DNA of 64,000 bases from Spironucleus salmonicida (Eukaryota > Fornicata > Diplomonadida > Hexamitidae): contig CM035323.1 in the NCBI GenBank assembly GCA_000497125.2, positions 814,001-878,000 of the forward strand, written 5' to 3'. Numbering within the stretch: the first letter of the stretch is position 1; each line of letters opens with the position of its first letter. A model generated the notes under the pieces. It worked only from the letters and a program-made list of their open reading frames with translations. It had not been told where the DNA came from and searched no databases. Below, one piece after another: positions 56,187 through 64,000 of this stretch. Made by a program: the position numbers and the translations under genes.

Positions 56187-56675
56187 ATGGAAGAACAAAA
56201 TTCCGTAAATTCTGTGCAAACAGTGTTGCACAATTCTGTAATTTAAACAAAGTTATAAGAGTAAAGTTAAATTTTAAGTTTAAATTTATATGATTTTAAT
56301 GAATTTTCAACTTTTTTAGAATAAATTCAAAATATGATAAAAGAAATAAGCATAATTGAGAATATTATTCTTAAATCTAATATAGAATAGGATAAATAAT
56401 TTATCGTTTAGTAATTTACAGAGAGAGCGTAGTTTGTTAATTAGTATAATTAACTTATTTAAGGTTTTTATTTAGGCTAAAAAGATATTATTGATCATAA
56501 ATTTGCACTACTATAAGGTAATACTAAATTATTGGAAGATTTTAATGATTCCTATTAAAAAAGGATTAGATGGATACTTTAGCGACATAAGTTGACTAAA
56601 AAGTTAATTATTTCTCTTAGTTTACTATCTGATAATTGTTAAACAATTTTTAACTAATTTATTATATAATAATGA
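56187..56675 (+). CDS. Helical protein, 162 aa
   Basis: MEEQNSVNSVQTVLHNSVIQ, then helical and Gln-rich (NMIKEISIIENIILKSNIEQ), about 20 UAR codons. Coiled-coil-like subunit; unknown. Its stop (56673-56675) overlaps the next ATG in an ATGA arrangement. Confidence 0.6.
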
Positions 56676-56896
56676 GTATAATTTCGTTCCACATAATGTT
56701 AAATATAATATTTACATTAATTGGTGTATGTGCCTTTATAATTATCTGTATCAGTCTAGTCTTGATTATATAATAAAACGTATATTCGTCAATCAATAGA
56801 AGTGCACTGTTATTTCCTCTAGTTTTATCTGTAGCTTATTTAGTATTCTATTACGCCTTAAACTATTAGAAACTTAAAATGAAGAAATCAGACTGA
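56672..56896 (+). CDS. Small two-helix membrane protein, 74 aa
   Basis: Starts inside the stop codon of the previous gene (ATGA). Two hydrophobic helices (MLNIIFTLIGVCAFIIICIS and LLFPLVLSVAYLVFYYAL) and a basic Lys-rich C-terminus (YQKLKMKKSD), resembling single-complex small ER proteins (SPCS1- or OST5-like layout), but no family is claimed. Confidence 0.55.
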
Positions 56897-57005
56897 TTAT
56901 TTTTGTTTTGGTTAATTAAATTAAGGAAATTATGTTACATTTTATAGTATAGATTTGTTAATTTATAATACTATTATACAGTATTAGAATTATTCTTAAT
57001 CATTA

Positions 57006-57395
57006 ATGGCGGATTGCATATTCTGTAAAATTCTCGACAACATTATTCCATCTAGAAAGATCTATGAAGATACAGATGTTATGGTCATAATGGATGCATT
57101 TCCAGCAGCTAATTATCATTTATTAATTATACCTAAAGATCACTGTATAAAGTTTTCAGAACTATCTGATGCTAAAGTATAGAAGCTAGCAATTATCACT
57201 AGAAATATGTGTTAAAAGTTAGAAAAGTTAGGAGTTGATAATTATAATATCTTGAATAATAATGGGGTGGTAGCAGGTCAAGTTGTCCATCATGTGCACA
57301 TTCATATAATCCCAAAATTTGAAAACTAAGGTGTTTCTTGCACTTTCGCAAAACCATCTGTAGATTTAGATGCAATATTTTTAGACCTTAAGTGA
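57006..57395 (+). CDS. HIT-family (HINT-like) nucleotide hydrolase, 129 aa
   Basis: Hydrolyses nucleoside phosphoramidates or dinucleotides. MADCIFCKILDNIIPSRKIY with a zinc-type CxxC, FPAANYHLLIIPKDH, NNNGVVAGQVVHHVHIHIIP with the His triad HxHxH (catalytic middle His), all in HINT order and of typical length. Three UAR codons. Ends AAGTGA, 8 bp from the convergent gene. Confidence 0.94.
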
Positions 57396-57403
57396 TCCAA
57401 TTT

Positions 57404-59017
57404 TCACTCAAACAAATCCAATTCAATCTCATCTAACATTTGTTAAATAGAATCAATTTCCTCTTTCTACTTATCAACTTTTTTAATTTCTTGTCTGCTT
57501 AATTTTTACATAACTTTGTTTAGAACCTCTTCCTTCTAATCTTCTACTATTTTTTTCTTTGGTAAACTAAACCGTTTAGGTGGTTCTACTTCGATTTTCT
57601 CCTGAAATTTTTTGAGGCGCTCGTCTCGCTCTTAAAGTAGAAGTGTTTTCCGGTCAATAATACTAGACTTTTACTATGCCTATTTCCTATCATATTCTTT
57701 TTATCGTTCTAATGCTTTTATTCTCGCAATTTCAATTTCTTAATGTTTAACTCTATTTTAGTATTACTAATCAATAGTCTACTCTAAATTTAATTATTCT
57801 TATAATATCAAACCTGCTTGAATTCTACCTTGCATTGGCTCCGGCATGTCCTAATCATCAAACTAGGGAATTAGTGATTCTAACTATGGAATTAATGTAC
57901 TTTTTGGGGATTCTATCCTAATTGGGGATTAAAAAATTTAATTATTCATTTAATCTGTTAATTATGTTACTCTTTCCTTAAATTTGTCCTATTTTTTAAA
58001 GGCTTAAGTTTGCTTTACTGGAACCCGAGATTTAATTTAATTTAATTTTTTAATTTTGTCATTTTTAATACCACTTAATTCTATTGATTTTTCAAGCTAT
58101 TTGTTAGCAGTTTATTTATTTTTTACATTATTTTCGCTCAACTTCAAAAGTTCAAGTGTACCAATCTCACATTAACTGTTTAATAATAAGTTTATTTAGT
58201 TAAATATACTAGTTTCAGATAAAATATCAGATTTTAAATCAGTTTTGTTTGTGTCATACCAATTTTATTAATCTGTTTAAATTTAGTTTTAAAAATCTAT
58301 GTCATTCTGACAGACCTCAGTCCTTTTCAGTTTTAATACTTCTTCAAAGCAAACATTTGAAATAATATTTTGCAGATTTTAAATCATTCCAGAACATAAT
58401 GTCTCTAGCGCCTAATTTGCTTCGCATTAAACTTGTAAATCCTCAAGAATTTATAGACGTTGTGAATAAGTAAGATTTTCCTTAATTGCATTTTTTTACA
58501 CCAATGAATATTCTTTTAAAGCTTTTAATTCAGCTAGTTTCATTGAAATTTTAGCTTAGATTTATTCTAACTTCGTTTATTTTTCAGCAATTTGGTCTGA
58601 TAAGTCATCAAAATTTTTGGGGGTTTATGGAGTGTTTTTTAATATCTATTCATTAATTTAGTTAAGATCTTGCAGACTATTTTCAATTTAACGATCAATC
58701 TACTAACTTCGTACACTAAGAATCTTATTTTGTAATTAATCATTTTAAAGATTTGGATTTTTTGATGTTTTAGATGTTCTAAAAGATAAAATACGTTGAT
58801 ATAATTTATTATCTACCTTATAAATACCATTTGGGGCTATTATATCTGAATTATAATAATATTCAACAGACTATCTACTATCCTTCTAATTCAAAATAGC
58901 TGCACAATCCTATCTAATTTATAACTGTTCTGCATTTAATTCTAATGGTGATTTTGTATTTTTCAAAGAAGCTACTTAAAAATTAAGAATTCGAGGCTTC
59001 AAATTTTGAATATCCAT
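57404..59017 (-). CDS. Long coiled-coil protein, 537 aa
   Basis: MDIQNLKPRILNFQVASLKN head with a short conserved-looking block (YYYNSDIIAPNGIYKVDNKL, YQRILSFRTSKT) before a coiled coil of about 250 residues. A disordered Pro-containing linker (SPIRIESPKSTLIPQLESL) and a second charged helix rich in Lys/Glu (LKKFQEKIEVEPPKRFSLP) follow. Reminiscent of small ciliary microtubule-binding proteins, not assigned. It shares a 63-bp divergent spacer with eIF2alpha. Ends GAGTGA. Confidence 0.75.
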
Positions 59018-59080
59018 TTACAATTTTATAAGTAATTGGTATAATAATACTATTATATTCATTTCCTCCCACTCCTTTAT
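59018..59080. promoter_or_regulatory. 63-bp divergent promoter region
   Basis: Between starts at 59017 (minus) and 59081 (plus). It contains a near-palindromic TATAATAATACTATTATA tract usable in both directions and a CCCACTCC element close to the plus ATG. Confidence 0.5.
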
Positions 59081-60016
59081 ATGGCAGACATTGTTTTATC
59101 TCGTATGCACAAGGCTCACATGCCAGAAAAGGGCCAAATTACTACAGCACGTTTATTTTCAGTTGAAGGAACAGTAACATACGTCAAATTACTAGAATAT
59201 AATGACGACTAATACCTAATTCCATATACCAATTTAGGAATCACAATACGTAAGGATGAAACGATAATGGGTAAATTCAAATAGGCTTATGGCACATAAT
59301 TCCCAGTCCACATCGTCAATGTTGACCTTATTTAAAATTTTATTGATATTGATATGTCTGTTTCTGAAGATCAAGCAATCGCAGCCAAAGCCAGTTATAT
59401 AATTTTGAAATAAATCAATGAATTCGTCCGCTAGCTTGCTGGTTCATTCAAAATTTCAAAACTTTCAATGGAAACCATATATGCATGGATTATTTGGGAA
59501 CTTTAGGATCCAATTTCAACCCTTTAGACAACAATTGACGACGATGCTTTCATTTCTATTTTATAACCACTCATATCTAATTTCTACTCTTCTATAGATA
59601 CGCGTGCATCAAGTGACCAGTATTTCAGAGACTCTGTTCCCCAACAAGCATTTATTGATTAGTTTAGGGGAATATAGAAAAACCGTTTTGAACTTAAATC
59701 GCGCAGGATGTTCGTTGAACTAAAATTAGTATCTAAATGGTCGATTCTTGGTATTGAGGCAATTAAACAAGCACTTTCAGCTGGTGAAGAAGCCGCAAAA
59801 TAAATTTTCACTCCAAATTTAGTTCAAAAAGAGCAATAAATTTAAGTTACAGTTTTAACATCGCCAAACTACGTCGCTGAGTTGTACATCTGCAAAAAAG
59901 ATGCTGGAAAGGAAATACTTGAAAAGTTTTTGGAAGTAGTAGAAAAAGAACTGAAAAAAAGTAATGCTGACTTTGAATGCAAAGGTGGTGTCAAGGAAGG
60001 GCGCGAAATCAAGTGA
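59081..60016 (+). CDS. SUI2: Translation initiation factor eIF2 alpha, 311 aa
   Basis: Subunit of eIF2 that brings initiator tRNA. N-terminal S1-like OB fold (TTARLFSVEGTVTYVKLLEY, VHIVNVDLIQNFIDIDMSVS), helical middle (SYIILKQINEFVRQLAG), and alpha/beta C-terminal domain (IQVTVLTSPNYVAELYICKK to KKSNADFECKGG). Length matches (about 300-315). Odd: the loop that in other eukaryotes holds Arg-rich SRRRIRS with the regulatory Ser51 reads NLGITIRKDETIMG, with no serine at that place. Stop context AAGTGA. Confidence 0.88.
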
Positions 60017-60028
60017 TGGTATAACTAT

Positions 60029-61111
60029 TCATTTTATAGAAATTGTGTGACGAATGCTTTCGTTAAGGAGTGCATAATAAAATGATAGATCCCCGCATAA
60101 ACCAGTAAAACGCTTTTCATTGATAGCTTTAGTATCATAGCTAGCAATTGCTAGATCTGAGAGGTTAATTTTTAGGTTAAGATCATTAATAAAAGTTTAA
60201 TAAAATGAAAAGTATTAAGTGACATATTTAAAATTATGATTTTCTGGATCATCAAGGCTATTTACTGAGGCAATCCAGCAAAGTACGCCAAAATTAATAG
60301 CATGAAATGGAAAATTAGTAATTATTAAACATCCTTTATTTAGAGATGTTAATATTACTTCACCAATATCAAATGATCCTGATATTATATATTTTTCATT
60401 TATTTTTATGTTATTGACAATCTCTGTAAATGCAGAAGGTATGATAAATCGAATTGTCAGTGAAATAGATGCACTTGCTACAAAAAGATGCAATAAAAGG
60501 TCAGCTTAAATAGAAAACAATGAGAATTATAAGCATTCATCTAAGGACTATGAAAGTGACTAGAACATAGAAAATATTGCAGGAGCTAAGGTTGCTGATC
60601 CTAGCTATTGTGTTATCTTGTTATCTAAAATTAATTCATATAACTATGAATCGACGAAATTGAGAATTGAATGAAATGCATAGTTTAGTATTTATTTCTC
60701 TTAACCTTGAAAGTTTATAGAATTTAATATATAATTTACTGAACACTATAACAACTATTAATAATCATAGAAAACTAATGATGCATTTAAAGGGCTAGTA
60801 GATAGAAACTACTCTTTGGTAAATATATAATATAAAGGTTAAAGCGCTAATGAATACCCTTGTATATATTAGAAATCATCTATCAATTGTACTATATCAA
60901 TTAAATATTACTTAAAGTGATATTAATGTGATTTAACTACTTTTTCATTATCAAAAAATAACCATAATGAGCGTGCTGAATCTACATCTATAATATTTAG
61001 AGTTTTATCATCTATTAAATTAGTCTTTTCAGTGAGTATCTATTTTCTCCCTAACTTCTAAATATAATAATTTCGTCGTTCTTCTCTGTTACGAGGTTAA
61101 AATGTGAACAT
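60029..61111 (-). CDS. TBC-domain-like protein, 360 aa (tentative)
   Basis: Helical protein with a segment DDFQYIQGYSLALQPLYYIF near residue 80 that looks like the YxQGM motif of Rab-GAP TBC domains. The upstream RSLWLFFDNE and downstream amphipathic helices fit, but the catalytic Arg and Gln fingers are not certain. C-terminal half with hydrophobic helices (LFVASASISLTIRFIIPSA; FHAINFGVLCWIASVNSL). The neighbouring Rab gene is suggestive only. Ends AAATGA, 12 bp from eIF2alpha. Confidence 0.5.
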
Positions 61112-61213
61112 TCTTAATAAGCCAATGATTAAATTATATAATATTACATAATTGACTAAATAAATTTAAAATTATTTAAATTATATTATATTATTATTAT
61201 TTTAAATTATTTA

Positions 61214-61519
61214 ATGGGCTGCGGAGCGCCAAAGTAGTAATATTCAGATTCCACTGAAAATAAAGAATAATAAGAATTATTTACAATTACTAATTACTAA
61301 CTTAGCAATAATGATAAAACTATAAAAGCTCCACTATCTTAGCGTGGATTTATTGAAGAAGAAATTGATACAGCTAGATAGATAGATGTAGATGATGTTC
61401 CTCTAAATTGCAGAGATGTAGAAAATAATATTACAAAAAAACTAGATTAATTTGATGAAATTAAGCCAAAAAATATTGTAGAGGCTAACGAAGATGAATA
61501 ATCTATTGAATGGGAGTGA
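61214..61519 (+). CDS. Small acidic protein with N-terminal lipidation motif, 101 aa
   Basis: MGCGAPKQQYSDST: Gly2 and Cys3 suit N-myristoylation and palmitoylation. The rest is acidic, disordered and Gln-rich (UAR), rather like small dual-acylated flagellar-membrane adaptors. No family. Ends GAGTGA, 25 bp from the convergent Rab gene. Confidence 0.6.
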
Positions 61520-61544
61520 ATACATATAATAATATTTAAATCAT

Positions 61545-62162
61545 TCAACAACATGATTTTTTACTATCAGGTTTGTCCATAGTTGGCTAAATAACCAACT
61601 CTTTCTTTTTAGGAGCAAGTGATTGGCCTTATGTTTTCAAAATTTCGATAGCTAAATCTGAAAACGCTTATTCAACGTTATCTCCAGTCAATGATGATGT
61701 TTCAATGAATTTAATATTAAGCTTACTAGCTAAATTCTAACCTTCTTCTACAGAGACCTAACGACCTTCTTTATCAATTTTTGTTCCAACAAGTAGTTTA
61801 GTTACATCAGCACCTGCATGAACGTTGACTTCACGCATCCACATTTCAACAGATTCAAAAGAGTCTCTATTAGTAACATCATAAACCATCATTATTCCAT
61901 GAGAACCTCTATAATAAGTTTAAGTAATAGTACGAAACTTTTCTTATCCTGCAGTATCCCAAATTTGCAGTTTAACATTTGAAGCTTATTCAGTAGATGG
62001 ATAAGGTACAGAAACAGAGCGTATTTTGAAGTCAACGCCAATAGTAGTAATGTATGTATTATTAAATAACCTATCACAAAACCTTAATAGCATTGAAGAC
62101 TTACCTACAGATGAGTCTCCAATCAGTAACATCTTAAATAAATAGTCGTGTTCTCCTGACAT
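61545..62162 (-). CDS. Rab-family small GTPase, 205 aa
   Basis: Vesicle-traffic GTPase of Rab1/Rab8 type. P-loop GDSSVGKS (15-22), effector Thr in [16 protein letters not shown] (69-74), guanine-specificity GTKIDK (Thr where Asn is usual), ETSSLTG, and C-terminal KKSCC for double prenylation. An insertion of about six residues (PYPSTEQASN) sits between strands 2 and 3. UAR codons at several Gln, including the catalytic one in DTAGQE. Confidence 0.93.
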
Positions 62163-62325
62163 TTAAATTACTGGATTTATTGAATGATTATAATATTATA
62201 TTTGATATAATTATTTATATATGTAAAAGTTTATTTAACTGTAATATAAATAATATTACCTTCCAGATTTGTTTATACTACCCAAATAATAAATATAAAA
62301 TAAATCTTTAAAATTAAGAAAATGC

Positions 62326-63789
62326 TCAGGCGTTAATAAAGTTCATTATTACTGCGTATAACGTAAACCCAAATCCTATGAAGAATACTACCATAATAGT
62401 AATAATTAGCGGGTCATAATCACAAAAACCGGAGAATGGTGTCTTTTTCGTACCAAATTTCTCTTAACATTATTTGCGAGCTTTGATGAGGCAAAATGCA
62501 GGTGCGAGCAGGATAACGAAACCAAAAAGACCAGTTAAATCTATAATTGAGCCAATACAGCGGAAGAATCCCGATAAAACTCCAGCGGGAATGATACTAA
62601 GAAGTCTGATTAAGATACTGAACCATTTTTTATCTTACATTTTAGGAGCCAATAGTAAAATATTATTAGTAATAGAAATACCATTAAGAGGAATAGCACC
62701 TAAAACATAGATGGGAGGAAGTAGTCTAATTATATAAGCAATAGCAGCAGCCCACGCTGGCTGGCTAGATGCATTCCAAGATTTTCCGTCCCATTTAATT
62801 AAGTTAAGAGTGATGAGCTAAGCACCATCCGTGCCGAAATAGAGAGCAGAAGGATAAGCAACGAATGCCATGATAACATATATTATACCGAAGGAACCAG
62901 TGAATGCGTGGTTTAAAAACTTCTATTGGGATAGTTCAGTGGGTCTTAACACTTCTGGTATGCAGTAATGTAAAATTACTGCAAATATTGATGAAGAAAC
63001 AACGGAACCAAAGCTAATAAAGGTAAAAGCAAATATTGGAGTATCTTTAACATAAGGATAACTTGTTGCAACTGTACCGACATCAAATGGCGAAACGAAG
63101 ATAGCTACAAAAGCTACTAAAGCCATTCCACCAACGGCAACAAATCTACAGATTGTGAAAATACTTTGTAATATCTTTTAGTTAGATATATCAACAAATA
63201 CTAAAATGCTGGAATAAATAACAGCAACATAATTCCAGACAAAATATGCTACATTGCATTAAGAAGGATACCCACCCTTGTCACAAGGATCTCCACAATG
63301 CCATTTAGGACCAAATGGTATCACAGATGATAAAGATTATGCCACAACTGAGGTATATCCCCACACAATACCAAATACATATAAAATGACAGCAATCTGA
63401 TAAACGAAAAACCCAGCTTAACCATAATAAACACCACATAACTCACAAACTTCAAAAGTATGGTCGTTAGGTAAAGAATAGTCAGCATTATCAGTTAATA
63501 AATCGTTAGATTTTTATTAAGCATCCCCCTCAGGATAGATAACCATATCATCTTCTTTTTATTAATATTTCTCAACATTTCCCTCCAACCTTTTAAGTGC
63601 AAAAGTTCTTGACAGCGCATCTAACGTGTATCTACCTAACAAATAACCGAAGAAGGTAATAACAGTTATAACAATAAAAGACACGATGATAGACGCTTTG
63701 GCAACAGTTTTTGGAAGATTTAACACACCAGTACCAATGGCATAATTAATCATCAAAGATGCTGCAGAATAAGCCTTGTACGTTGACAT
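62326..63789 (-). CDS. Amino-acid transporter, AAAP superfamily, 487 aa
   Basis: About eleven membrane helices. The first helix has the family signature SLMINYAIGTGVLNLPKTVA, followed by IVITVITFFGYLLGRYTLD; a cytosolic acidic loop (EEDDMVIYPEGDAQ-like) separates helices 2 and 3. A loop with paired cysteines follows (WHCGDPCDKGG). The IGTG and order of helices fit SLC32/36/38-type carriers, and TMEM104 is the closest look-alike by eye. Substrate not predictable. Starts MSTYKAYSAA at 63789; ends GCCTGA. Confidence 0.85.
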
Positions 63790-64000
63790 TAGTAGAAAGG
63801 AAATAATTCAGCGTTGTATAAACTCACAAAATGATATTGATTATCACTTTAATATTAATTAATTATTTTTTACAGATTTATAATAATACTTAATAAAATT
63901 GCTGAATAATTATATGTTATTTTGTCAAATCACAAATGTTACTATCATTATTACATTACATTATATTTATATTATTATTAACTATAATCAACCACTCAGA
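63790..64000. other. AT-rich intergenic end of window
   Basis: Upstream region of the transporter gene; no other gene seen. Contains TATTATTATAAATC and TTATATTATTATTA tracts of the promoter type. Confidence 0.4.

Noticed and set aside
1-64000. CRISPR arrays, tRNA and rRNA genes
   Set aside because: No regularly spaced repeats and no recognisable tRNA cloverleaf or rRNA segment found by eye.
1-64000. Spliceosomal introns
   Set aside because: Nearly all genes read through as single frames with the variant code; no intron was needed except possibly at 7425-7948.

Overview
The window looks like a gene-dense, apparently intronless eukaryotic nuclear locus that reads UAA and UAG as glutamine and uses TGA as its only stop. 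This holds in both the AT-rich bulk and the GC-rich islands: most genes have in-frame TAA/TAG codons and almost every recognisable gene ends at TGA. Very many stops sit in an AGTGA context, which recalls the diplomonad poly(A) signal. With the tiny spacers, the code and the ciliary genes (MNS1 and many coiled-coil proteins), a hexamitid diplomonad-like protist is the best guess. A ciliate or another UAR=Gln protist is not excluded. Long GC-rich reading frames on both strands of the islands are mostly shadows.

The window alternates AT-rich DNA with strikingly GC-rich islands. Most of the GC-rich DNA lies in two pairs of near-identical inverted repeats: A (1-2166) / A' (10090-12255) and B (16328-18193) / B' (28278-30143). 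A and A' carry an M18 aspartyl aminopeptidase, two small genes and a helical protein. The partner of the rest of the A' island (12256 to about 14650: the helical protein and a SUN-domain gene) would lie left of the window. B and B' carry a coiled-coil gene, a membrane protein, an HhH protein and a small cyclophilin-like gene.

The coiled-coil gene at the outer edge of B and B' is the key observation. Its GC-rich 5' half is almost identical in both copies, while its AT-rich 3' half is only about one third identical at the protein level, without gaps. These are therefore old paralogues whose GC-rich parts have been homogenised, which is what GC-biased gene conversion between inverted copies would produce. 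A third inverted pair, the head-to-head giant coiled-coil paralogues at 31404-37391 and 37483-42906, is ancient, AT-rich and fully diverged.

Other recognised genes: phosphatidylinositol transfer protein (5000), WD-like protein (14918), Zn-cluster protein (22369, minus), IFRD (22456), CDP-alcohol phosphatidyltransferase (25366), proteasome beta-3 (27031), MNS1 (43044), two DHHC-type proteins (45394 and 47601, minus), RPB5 (46379), an LTA-synthase-like sulfatase-fold protein (47665), SPFH/stomatin (49426), TMEM18 (50490), HIT hydrolase (57006), eIF2alpha without a recognisable Ser51 motif (59081), TBC-like protein (61111, minus), Rab GTPase (62162, minus) and an AAAP transporter (63789, minus). 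There is no functional operon. Genes lie on both strands with spacers from 2 bp to a few hundred bp, and a few overlap by ATGA.
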